Positions 44,248-52,307 of a DNA stretch of 64,000 nucleotides are shown one piece after another. The position numbers and the translations under genes are program-made. Numbering within the stretch: position 1 is the stretch's first letter; each line of letters begins with the position of its first letter. The stretch is from Streptomyces sp. 3214.6 (GTDB lineage Bacteria > Actinomycetota > Actinomycetes > Streptomycetales > Streptomycetaceae): assembly GCF_900129855.1 (NCBI RefSeq), contig NZ_LT670819.1:744001-808000 (forward strand), written 5' to 3'. The notes beneath the pieces were generated by a model. The model was not told the DNA's origin and did no database searches. It worked only from the letters and a program-made list of their open reading frames with translations.

Positions 44248-47196
44248 ATGTCCTCCGAGGAACAACGACAGGAAGCGGTAGGGCACATGGCGTATGGGTC
44301 GTGGCAGCCGATCACCGAACCCCGCCCGTTGGTCGAGCGCCACCGAGAACTCCAGGCGCTCGACTCCGCGTTGTCGGGCCTCGGCCGTGCCGTCGAAGGG
44401 GTGCCGCGGGCGCAGCCCGGCGGACTGCTCGCCTTCACCGGTGCGGCCGGGCTGGGAAAGACCGCGCTCATGGCGGAGGCACGCACACGCGCCGCGGCGC
44501 ACGGATTCACGGTGTTCTCCGGGCGGGGCGGCGAGACCGAACAGGAGTTGGCGTTCCGCGTGGTGCGCCAGCTCGCCCAGCCCACGTTGGCCGCGATGGA
44601 CGAGACGCAACGCCGTGCCTTCCTGGGGAGCTGGTACGACATCGTCGCCGCCGCGCTCGGCCTGGAGGCCACGGACAACGCCCATGCACCGGACCCGACC
44701 GGAGTGCGTGACGGTCTCGACTGGGTCATGACCCGGCTCACGGTGTCGAAGGCTCCTGTGGTCCTGCTCCTGGACGACCTGCACTGGGCCGATATCGAGT
44801 CCCTCAACTGGCTCGCGTCGTTCGCGCCACGGGCCGCGGACCTGCCGCTGCTGATCATCGTCGCCTACCGGCCGCACGAACTGCCGCCCGAGGCGGACGC
44901 CTTCCGTGCCCTCGTCGCACACCACGGGAACCGCCCGTGCGACCTGAAACCGCTGACCGCCGCCGGCGTGGCCCGCATCGTCAGGAACGAAGTGGGGGAC
45001 GGCGCCGAGGACGACTTCTGCGACGAGTGCTGGACGGTGACCGGCGGGAGCCCCTTCGAGGCCGTCGAGCTCGCCATCGGACTCGGCGAACGCAATCTGA
45101 AGGGCACCCAGGACGACCTGCCCGTGATGCGGAACGTCGCCTCGGCGGTCAAGGGCCCGGGACTGATCGCACGTCTGCAGAAGCTCGGCACGACCACCGT
45201 CCGCTTCGCGCACGCCGCTGCCGTGCTGGGTGCGCCGTTCTCACCAGAGCTCGCCGCCAGCATCGCGGTGCTCGGCAGCGAGGCCGCCACCGAAGCGATC
45301 GAGAGCCTGCGTGCCGCCCGGATCGTGGCCGAGGGCCACGGACCCGGTGGGGGCCTCGACTTCGTTCACCCACTGATCGCGACGACGATCTACCGGTCCA
45401 TCCAGCCGGCCTTCCGGGTCGGCCTGCACAACGCCGCCGCGCTGGCCGTCCGTGCGGCGGGCTTCGGTCCCGCCGAGGCCGCGCGGCACCTGCTGGAGGT
45501 TCCCTGCGAGGGCAGGACGGAGGTGGTCGAATGCCTCCGCGAGGCCGCCCGTGAGTGCCTGCGGGCCGGCTCCCCGGAAGCCGCCCGGCGCGCGCTCGCC
45601 CGAGCGCTGCAGGAGCCCCCGCTCCCGGAGGACCGTGCCGCGCTCCTCCACGAGCTGGCGGGCTCGACCTTTCTGATCGAACCCACGGCCACGGTCGCCC
45701 ACCTCAAGGAGGCGCGGGCGGAACGCGAGGTCGATCCCGGCCTGCGCGCCTCCATCGTCTACCGGCTGACGCAGGCGCTGGCCCACACGGACCAGTTGGC
45801 CGAGGCCGCGGCCGTCGCCGCATACGAGGCACGGCAGACCACCAATCCGCGCGTCCGACTGCGCATGCAGGCCGATCACTTCGTCTGGAGCGCGTTCCGC
45901 ACGGACGAGCCCGACGCGGCCGCCCGCTCACGCCGGCTGGCGCGGCTGGCCGAGCGGCTGCCCGGACGGAACCTGGAGGAGCGGTACATCCTGGGGCTGC
46001 GGGCCTGGGACGGGATGCTGCGCGGCGAGCCCCGGCAGACTGTGCTGGCGACCGCCGAGAAAGCCCTGCGGGGCGGACTGAGCTGGACCGCCGAGAACCG
46101 GGGCTTCGAAGTACCCGTCTCGGTCGCCCTCGTGTTCATGTACTGCGACCAGCCTCGACGTGCCGAGGAGCTGTTCACCAAGGGCATCGCGGAGTGCGAA
46201 GGCAAAGGCTGGCGTGGCTCCCACCTGGCCCTGGGCCAAACCCTCTACGGCTACATCCGCTACCGTCGCGGCTGGCTGACCGACGCGGAGGAGCTGGCTC
46301 GGGAGGGGCTGCGGACCGCCGACAAGGTGGAAGGGGCGGTGCCCGCCCAGTGGTTCGCCATCGGCATCCTCATCCAGACGCTGCTGGCCCGTGGCCGCAC
46401 CGCCGACGCGCGAGAGATCGCGGACAAGTACCACTACGGCGACGTGGTCCCGAACGCCGTCATCTACCCCGATCCGCGCACCGTGTACGCCGAACTGCTC
46501 ATGGCGGAGGGGCGGAACACCGAGGCGGAGCAGCTGTTGTCCGCCGTCGGGGAGTGGCTGGAGGGGCGGGCCTGGCGCAATCCCGCCTGGTGTCGCTGGC
46601 AGCTGAACCTGGCGCACGCCGTCGCCTCCACCGACCCCGATCGGGCGCTCCTGCTCGCCCGGGACGCCGTCAAGCGGGCCCGGGACTTCGGTGCGGCTTC
46701 CGTGATCGGGCAGGCGCTGCACGTGGAGGCGGAGGTGACCGCCGGGCCGGCGGCGCAGGAGCTGCATGCTCGGGCCGTGGAACACCTGGAACAGTCGCCC
46801 GCCTCGTACGAGTTGGCCCGTGCGCTGGTCGGTCATGGCGCCGCCCTGTCCCGCAGCGGCCGGCTGCAGGAGGCCGCGAACCGGCTCTACCAGGGCCTGG
46901 AGGGCGCCGTCCACTGCGGTGCCGAGACCCTGGCCGCCCGTGCCAGGGAGGAGCTCTCCGCAGCCGGACTGCGACCGCTGCCCCTGCGCTACGGGCAGAC
47001 GGACACGCTCACCGCCCACGAACGCCGGACCGCCGAACTGACCGTCCAGGGGCACCCGGTGGCCGTGGTCGCGAAGGAACTGCGTCTCACCGAACAGGGT
47101 GTGCGGCAGCTGCTCTCCTCCGTCTACCGGAAGATCGGCACCGACGCCACCGATCTCCCCGGAGCCCTGGACGCCTTTCCGCGGGTGCGCCCCTGA
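44248..47196 (+). CDS. Large ATP-binding LuxR-family (LAL) regulator
   Basis: 982 residues. N-terminal AAA/STAND ATPase with Walker A GAAGLGKT (65-72) and Walker B 'VVLLLDDLHWAD', a long TPR-like helical middle, and a C-terminal LuxR helix-turn-helix 'LTAHERRTAELTVQGHPVAVVAKELRLTEQGVRQLLSSVYRKIG'. LAL proteins are pathway-specific activators of secondary metabolite clusters, so this one probably controls the P450/cyclase pair. ATG at 44248 or 44287 are both possible; neither has an ideal ribosome site. No TTA codon was seen. Confidence 0.88.
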   Translation: MSSEEQRQEAVGHMAYGSWQPITEPRPLVERHRELQALDSALSGLGRAVEGVPRAQPGGLLAFTGAAGLGKTALMAEARTRAAAHGFTVFSGRGGETEQELAFRVVRQLAQPTLAAMDETQRRAFLGSWYDIVAAALGLEATDNAHAPDPTGVRDGLDWVMTRLTVSKAPVVLLLDDLHWADIESLNWLASFAPRAADLPLLIIVAYRPHELPPEADAFRALVAHHGNRPCDLKPLTAAGVARIVRNEVGDGAEDDFCDECWTVTGGSPFEAVELAIGLGERNLKGTQDDLPVMRNVASAVKGPGLIARLQKLGTTTVRFAHAAAVLGAPFSPELAASIAVLGSEAATEAIESLRAARIVAEGHGPGGGLDFVHPLIATTIYRSIQPAFRVGLHNAAALAVRAAGFGPAEAARHLLEVPCEGRTEVVECLREAARECLRAGSPEAARRALARALQEPPLPEDRAALLHELAGSTFLIEPTATVAHLKEARAEREVDPGLRASIVYRLTQALAHTDQLAEAAAVAAYEARQTTNPRVRLRMQADHFVWSAFRTDEPDAAARSRRLARLAERLPGRNLEERYILGLRAWDGMLRGEPRQTVLATAEKALRGGLSWTAENRGFEVPVSVALVFMYCDQPRRAEELFTKGIAECEGKGWRGSHLALGQTLYGYIRYRRGWLTDAEELAREGLRTADKVEGAVPAQWFAIGILIQTLLARGRTADAREIADKYHYGDVVPNAVIYPDPRTVYAELLMAEGRNTEAEQLLSAVGEWLEGRAWRNPAWCRWQLNLAHAVASTDPDRALLLARDAVKRARDFGAASVIGQALHVEAEVTAGPAAQELHARAVEHLEQSPASYELARALVGHGAALSRSGRLQEAANRLYQGLEGAVHCGAETLAARAREELSAAGLRPLPLRYGQTDTLTAHERRTAELTVQGHPVAVVAKELRLTEQGVRQLLSSVYRKIGTDATDLPGALDAFPRVRP

Positions 47197-47202
47197 CCGG
47201 CC

Positions 47203-48756
47203 TCACACGGGCCGCTCCCGCCCCTCCCAGTACGGCTCCCGCAGCCGCCGCTTGTACAGCTTGCCGTTGGGATCGCGGGGCATCTCGGCGATGAAGTCGA
47301 CGGACTTGGGGCGCTTGTAGCCGGCGAGGCGGTCGGCACAGTGGTCGAGGAGCAGGGTGGCGAGGTCGGGGCCGGGCTCGTGCCCGGGGGCCGGTTCGAC
47401 GACCGCCTTGACCTCCTCACCCCAGTCGTCGTGCGGGATGCCGAACGCGGCCGCGTCGGCGACGGCGGGGTGAGCGAGCAGCGCGGACTCGATCTCGGCA
47501 GGGTAGATGTTGACGCCGCCCGAGATGATCAGGTCGATCTTGCGGTCCCGGAGGAACAGGTAGCCGTCCTCGTCGAGGACGCCGAGGTCGCCGACGGTGA
47601 AGAAGTCGCCGATGCGGTTCTTGCGCGTCTTGTCCTCGTCCTTGTGGTAGGCGAAGCCGCCGGTCGTCATCTTCATGTACACGGTGCCTAGTTCACCGGG
47701 CGGCAGGCGGTTGCCGTCGTCGTCGAAGATCGCCAACTCGCTGATGGGCCAGGGCTTTCCGACCGTGCCGGGCTTCTTCAGCCAGTCCTCGGCCGTCGCG
47801 AAGGCGCCGCCGCCCTCGCTGGCCGCGTAGTACTCCTCCACACATGTGCCCCACCAGTCGATCATCGCCCGCTTCACATGGTCCGGGCAGGGCGCGGCGC
47901 CGTGGATCGCGTGCCGCATGGACGAGACGTCGTAGCGCGCGCGTACGTCCTGCGGGAGGGCCAGCAGGCGGTGGAACTGGGTCGGGACCATATGGGTGTG
48001 GGTGCAGCGCCGGGTGTCGATGAGGCGGAGCATCTCCTCGGGCGTCCACTTGTCCATCAGGACCAGCGGATGGCCGATGTGCAGGGACGCGCCCGCGAAC
48101 TGGAGCACCGCCGTGTGGTAAAGCGGCGAGCAGACGAGATGGACGTTGTCGTCGAACGGCCGGACGCCGAAGATGCCGAGAAAGCCTCCGAGGTACGCCT
48201 CCTCGGGCAGCTTGCCGGGCAGCGGGCGCCGGATGCCGCGTGGGCGGCCCGTCGTGCCCGAGGTGTAGTTCATGACCCAGCCGAGGGTGCGGCCCGCGGG
48301 CGCCGACTCCGGTTGCCCGTCGAGGAGTTCGGCGTACGGCCGGAAGCCCTCGACCTTTCCTACGGCGTACCGGTGTGTGGCGGGCAGGCCGGCCTCTTCG
48401 GCGGCCCGGGACGACTGGTCCCCGTAGCGCTCGTGTGCGAGTAGCACCTTGGCACCGGAGTCGGAGACGATCCAGGCGATCTCGGGGCCGACGAGGTGGT
48501 GGTTGACGGGGACGAGGTAGAAGCCGGCCTGGGTGGCGGCGAGGTAGGCGGTGAAGAACTCGGCCGAGTTGGGCAGGACGACGGCGAAGGCGTCGCCGCG
48601 CTCCATCCCCGCGGCGCGCAGGCCGTGCACGAGCCTGTTGGCGGCGGAGTGCAGGCGCCCGGCGGTCCACTCCTGGCCGTCGGGCGCGATCAGGACGGTG
48701 CGGCGCGGGTCGGCGGTGGCCTGGGCCCAGAAGCCCGCGGGGGGTGTGCCGGTCAC
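47203..48756 (-). CDS. Acyl-CoA synthetase (AMP-forming)
   Basis: 517 residues, GTG start overlapping the upstream stop by GTGA. ANL motifs are 'VMNYTSGTTGRPRGIRRP' (the usual Lys of the phosphate loop is Arg), 'YYAASEGGGAF' (A5), 'FTVGDLGVLDEDGYLFLRDRKIDLIISGGVNIYPAEIE' (A7-A8), and Lys in 'MPRDPNGKLYKRRLREPYW'. It activates a carboxylic acid for catabolism together with the flavoprotein immediately upstream. The 3' end is 6 bp from the convergent LAL gene. Confidence 0.9.
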   Translation of the reverse strand: MTGTPPAGFWAQATADPRRTVLIAPDGQEWTAGRLHSAANRLVHGLRAAGMERGDAFAVVLPNSAEFFTAYLAATQAGFYLVPVNHHLVGPEIAWIVSDSGAKVLLAHERYGDQSSRAAEEAGLPATHRYAVGKVEGFRPYAELLDGQPESAPAGRTLGWVMNYTSGTTGRPRGIRRPLPGKLPEEAYLGGFLGIFGVRPFDDNVHLVCSPLYHTAVLQFAGASLHIGHPLVLMDKWTPEEMLRLIDTRRCTHTHMVPTQFHRLLALPQDVRARYDVSSMRHAIHGAAPCPDHVKRAMIDWWGTCVEEYYAASEGGGAFATAEDWLKKPGTVGKPWPISELAIFDDDGNRLPPGELGTVYMKMTTGGFAYHKDEDKTRKNRIGDFFTVGDLGVLDEDGYLFLRDRKIDLIISGGVNIYPAEIESALLAHPAVADAAAFGIPHDDWGEEVKAVVEPAPGHEPGPDLATLLLDHCADRLAGYKRPKSVDFIAEMPRDPNGKLYKRRLREPYWEGRERPV

Positions 48757-49862
48757 TGGCCGCTCCTTCCGGCGATGCGGTTGACGTGGTCCACGGCCTG
48801 CTCGAAGCCGCGGGTGAGGTCGTCGAAGACGGCCTGGACGCTGCGGACATCGTTCATCCGGCCGACGATCTGGCCGACGGGCGTGCCGAGCAGCGCGTCG
48901 ACCTCGTACTTCTGGATGCGGGAGACCGCTTCGGCGACGAGGAGGCCCTGGAGGGGCATGGGCAGGGTGCCGGGTCCGTGCGGGTCGTCCCAGGCGTCGG
49001 TCCATTCGGTACGCAGTTGGCGTGCGGGTTTGCCGGTGAGGGCACGGGAGCGGACCGTGTCGCCGGAGCCGGCCGCGAGGAGCTTGCGGGTGAGGGCGGG
49101 CGAGTGCAGGTCGGCCTCGGCGGTCGTCAGCCACAGCGAACCGAGCCACACGCCCTGGGCGCCAAGGGCGAGGGCGGCGGCGATCTGCCGTCCGCTGCCG
49201 ATGCCGCCGGCGGCGAGGACGGGCAGCGGGGCGACCGCGTCGACGGCCTCCGGGGTGAGCACCATCGAGGCGATCTCACCGGTGTGCCCGCCGGCCTCGT
49301 ACCCCTGCGCCACGACGATGTCGATGCCCGCCGCCTTGTGCTTGAGCGCGTGCCGGGCGCTCCCGGCGAGCGCGGCGACGAGGACGCCCTGCTCGTGGGC
49401 GCGGGCGACGACGTCGGGGGGCGGGGAGCCGAGGGCGTTGGCCAGCAGCCGGATCGGGTAGTCGAAGGCGACGTCGAGCTGGCTGCGGGCGACCTGCTCC
49501 ATCCATCCGGTGATCCGCCACCCGGACGCCTCGCCCTCGGCCAGCTCGGGCACCCCGTACTTGGCGAGGGTGTCCCGCACGAACTGGCGGTGACTGTCGG
49601 GGATCATCGCTTCGACATCGGCCTCGGTGACGCCTTCGACCTTCTTCGCGGGCATGACGACGTCGAGGCCGTACGGCCTGCCGTCGACGTGCGCCTCGAT
49701 CCAGTCGAGGTCGCGTTTGAGGTCGTCGGGGGCGGTGTAGCGGACCGCGCCGAGCACGCCGAAGCCGCCCGCGCGGCTGATGGCCGCGGCGACGGCGGGG
49801 AACGGCGTGAAGCCGAAGACGGCGTGCTCGACTCCCAGTTGCTTGCTCAGCTCCGTCTGCAT
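48753..49862 (-). CDS. Nitronate-monooxygenase-like FMN protein
   Basis: 369 residues with the NMO/2-nitropropane dioxygenase TIM barrel: 'FTPFPAVAAAISRAGGFGVLGAVRY', 'DIVVAQGYEAGGHTGEIASMVL' (the conserved His region), 'PVLAAGGIGSGRQIAAALALGAQGVWLGSLWL' (phosphate binding). Members oxidise alkyl nitronates, and several actinobacterial ones are enoyl reductase-like. Being coupled (GTGA) to an acyl-CoA ligase favours a role in acyl-CoA metabolism. The shared palindrome (49905-49921) lies 42 bp upstream. Confidence 0.88.
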   Translation of the reverse strand: MQTELSKQLGVEHAVFGFTPFPAVAAAISRAGGFGVLGAVRYTAPDDLKRDLDWIEAHVDGRPYGLDVVMPAKKVEGVTEADVEAMIPDSHRQFVRDTLAKYGVPELAEGEASGWRITGWMEQVARSQLDVAFDYPIRLLANALGSPPPDVVARAHEQGVLVAALAGSARHALKHKAAGIDIVVAQGYEAGGHTGEIASMVLTPEAVDAVAPLPVLAAGGIGSGRQIAAALALGAQGVWLGSLWLTTAEADLHSPALTRKLLAAGSGDTVRSRALTGKPARQLRTEWTDAWDDPHGPGTLPMPLQGLLVAEAVSRIQKYEVDALLGTPVGQIVGRMNDVRSVQAVFDDLTRGFEQAVDHVNRIAGRSGQ

Positions 49863-49904
49863 GGGCGCAGGATGCCGCAGTCCTCCGGACGACGGAAGGG
49901 TTTT

Positions 49905-49921
49905 TCTGATACACCGTCAGA
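49905..49921. promoter_or_regulatory. Shared palindromic operator, copy 2
   Basis: TCTGAT-ACACC-GTCAGA, flanked on both sides by T-rich bases just like copy 1 at 36317-36333 (TTTTCTGA...GTCAGATT). It is 42 bp before the start of the flavoprotein gene. Confidence 0.7.
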
Positions 49922-50000
49922 TTCTTGTGTCCGGGTGTCTGCCATGGCCGGTGTCTTCCACGGCCGCTGGGGCGCGGCTACCGAGGTCGCTGGATCTGTC

Positions 50001-51569
50001 CTAGTCCGCCGGGGCCTCCAGGACGGCCATCGCCGCGTTGTGGCCCGGCACCCCGCTCACCCCTCCCCCGCGCACCGCACCGGCCCCGCACAGCAGGATG
50101 TTCGCGTGCCGGGTCTCCACGCCCCAGCGGCCGGTGCCCTCCTGGGCGTACGGCCAGGCGAGGTCGCGGTGGAAGATGTTGCCGCCGGGCAGTCCGAGGT
50201 CGCGCTCCAGGTCCAGCGGGGTCCGCGCCTCGATGCAGGGGCGGCCGTCGGCGTCGGTGGCGAGACAGTCGGCGAGGGGTTCGGCGAGGTGGGCGTCGAG
50301 CTGGGCGAGGGTGGCCTTGAGGAGTTCCTCGCGGACGGCGTCGTTGTCGCGTTCGAAGAGCCGGGCGGGTGTGTGCAGGCCGAAGAGGGTCAGCGTCTGG
50401 TACCCCTGCTCCACGAGGTCCGGTCCGAGGATGCTCGGGTCGGTCAGTGAGTGGCAGTAGATCTCGGAGGGCGGGGCGGCGGGCAGTTCGCCGGCCGCGG
50501 CCTGGGCGTGGGCGGTGGCGAGCTGCTCGTATCCCTCGGCGATGTGGAAGGTGCCGGCGAACGCCTCACGCGGGTCGACGGCGCTGTCGCGCAGCCTGGG
50601 CAGCCGCTTGAGCAGCATGTTCACCTTGAGCTGGGCGCCCTCGGCGGGGGCGGGCGGCTCGTCTGCGGTGAGGGCCGCGAGCGCTTGCGGGGAGGCGTTG
50701 ACCAGGACGTGTCGGGCGGCGGCGACGCCCTCGCCGTCGGCCGTGCGGTAGGTGACCTCCGCCGTACGACCGTCCGTGGCGATGCGGACGGCCTCGTGGC
50801 CGGTGGCGAGGACGGCGCCCTCGTCCCGGGCGGCGTCGGCGAGGGCGTCGGTCAGGGCGCCCATGCCGCCGACGGGGACGTCCCAGGCGCCCGTGCCGCC
50901 GCCGATCACGTGGTAGAGGAAGCAGCGGTTCTGCTTGAGCGAGGGGTCGTGGGCGTCGGCGAAGGTGCCGATGAGGGCGTCGGTGAGGACGACGCCCCGG
51001 ACCAGGTCGTCCGCGAAGCGCTCCTCGACGGCGACGCCGAGGGGCTCCTCGAAGAGGATCCGCCAGGCCTCCTCGTCGTCGACGCGCCGGCGCAGTTCGT
51101 CCCGGGTGGGCAGCGGTTCGGTGAGCGTGGGGAACACCCCCCGGGCGACGCGCCCGGTCATGCCGTAGAAACGCTCCCAGGCCGCGTACTCGCGTTCGCC
51201 GCCCGTCAGCCGCGCGAAGGCCTCGCGGGTGCGTTCCTCTCCGCCGCCCACGAGCAGTCCGGTCGGCCGCCCGCCGCGCTCGACGGGGGTGTACGAGGAG
51301 ATCGTGCGGCTCTGGACGCCAAAGCGCAGCCCCAGGTCCCGCACGATCTTCTGCGGAAGCAGGCTGACCAGGTACGAGTAGCGCGACAGGCGGGCGTCGA
51401 CGCCGGTGAACGGGCGGGTGGAGACGGCGGCGCCCCCGGTGTGGTCCAGCCGTTCCAGGACCAGCACGGAACGGCCCGCCCGGGCCAGGTAGGCGGCGGC
51501 GACCAGGCCGTTGTGGCCGCCTCCGACGATGACGGCGTCGTACGCGCGGTGTCCCTCGTGTGCAGGCAT
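50001..51569 (-). CDS. Phytoene-desaturase-like FAD oxidoreductase
   Basis: 522 residues from ATG at 51569 (a GTG five codons upstream is possible). N-terminal FAD-binding Rossmann 'YDAVIVGGGHNGLVAAAYLARAGRSVLVLERLDHTGGAA', long substrate domain, and C-terminal 'NILLCGAGAVRGGGVSGVPGHNAAMAVLE', the pattern of the CrtI/pyridine nucleotide-disulfide amine-oxidase superfamily (NAD(P)/FAD-dependent, also called phytoene desaturase-related). No carotenoid genes are nearby, so a general dehydrogenation role in the adjacent locus is as likely as carotenoid metabolism. Confidence 0.88.
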   Translation of the reverse strand: MPAHEGHRAYDAVIVGGGHNGLVAAAYLARAGRSVLVLERLDHTGGAAVSTRPFTGVDARLSRYSYLVSLLPQKIVRDLGLRFGVQSRTISSYTPVERGGRPTGLLVGGGEERTREAFARLTGGEREYAAWERFYGMTGRVARGVFPTLTEPLPTRDELRRRVDDEEAWRILFEEPLGVAVEERFADDLVRGVVLTDALIGTFADAHDPSLKQNRCFLYHVIGGGTGAWDVPVGGMGALTDALADAARDEGAVLATGHEAVRIATDGRTAEVTYRTADGEGVAAARHVLVNASPQALAALTADEPPAPAEGAQLKVNMLLKRLPRLRDSAVDPREAFAGTFHIAEGYEQLATAHAQAAAGELPAAPPSEIYCHSLTDPSILGPDLVEQGYQTLTLFGLHTPARLFERDNDAVREELLKATLAQLDAHLAEPLADCLATDADGRPCIEARTPLDLERDLGLPGGNIFHRDLAWPYAQEGTGRWGVETRHANILLCGAGAVRGGGVSGVPGHNAAMAVLEAPAD

Positions 51570-51609
51570 GGTTCTTCGTAACACGAGCCGATCAAGGTCG
51601 GCCAGAGCT

Positions 51610-51661
51610 GGTCGGGCGGAGAGCTGGTCGGGCGGAGCCGGTCGGGCGGAGCCGGTCAGGG
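51610..51661. repeat. Short tandem repeat in an intergenic gap
   Basis: GGTCGGGCGGAG occurs three times (51610-51621, 51626-51637, 51640-51651) with spacing of 16 and 14 bp, followed by a diverged GGTCAGGG copy. It fills most of the gap between the FAD oxidase start and the 3' end of the decayed methyltransferase. Confidence 0.7.
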
Positions 51662-52209
51662 TCGACGGAGGCGGACCGCGAGGAAGGTCGGCGTCCGGTG
51701 GGTCTTGTCGTACCTGCGGGAGTGGACCGCCCGGCCCTCCTCCGTGGCCCGCGGCTCCACCAGCTCCCCCAGCACGTACCCGGCGCCGAGCAGTTCCCCG
51801 AGGAACGTCTCCAGGGTCATCCGCCGGTAGCTGAGGGCGTGCCCGGTGCCGAAGGGCAGGGTGACGCGGTCCTCGGTGAAGTAGGAGCCTCCGAAGTCAG
51901 GAAGGGCGAGCGGCTCCTCCAGGTCGTGCCGGTGCAGGGGCGCCCGGTCGCCGTCGCCGAGCCGTTCCCGCGCCGCGCGCAGCAGGCTCTCGCTGCCCTC
52001 CACGCCGACGACCGTGGACGCGCCCCGCTCCAGCAGCTCGGCGGCGTAGTGACCCGCCCCGCAGCCGAGGTCCAGCACCCGCAGCCCGCCGACGCACCGG
52101 CGAGCCGCAGCATGGCCGGACGGTCGGTGTAGCTGTTGTAGACGTTCTTCGCGACCTGGGCGGCGAACTCCTCGCCCATGGCTCCGTGGTACGCGGTCTC
52201 GGCTCCCAT
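51656..52209 (-). pseudogene. Class I SAM methyltransferase, decayed
   Basis: One frame reads MGAETAYHGAMGEEFAAQVA...MLRLAG; the adjacent frame then continues with the SAM-binding motif 'MLDLGCGAGHYAAELLERGASTVVGVEGSE'. The join needs one extra base at about 52094-52095 (GGT-GC-GTC on the coding strand). The second half goes from 'HDLEEPLALPD' straight to 'FGGSYFTEDRV', lacking the ~45 residues (motifs II-III) that family members have in between. A frameshift plus an internal deletion argue for a genuine pseudogene rather than a base-call error. Confidence 0.8.
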
Positions 52210-52307
52210 ACGATCATGATGACCTCACATACGGTGAGCCGCGAGAAACGGCTGTGCACGGAGCTGGGCCGGGGCCGGGCCGGGGCCGGGATTCGAGCCA
52301 GGCGGAG

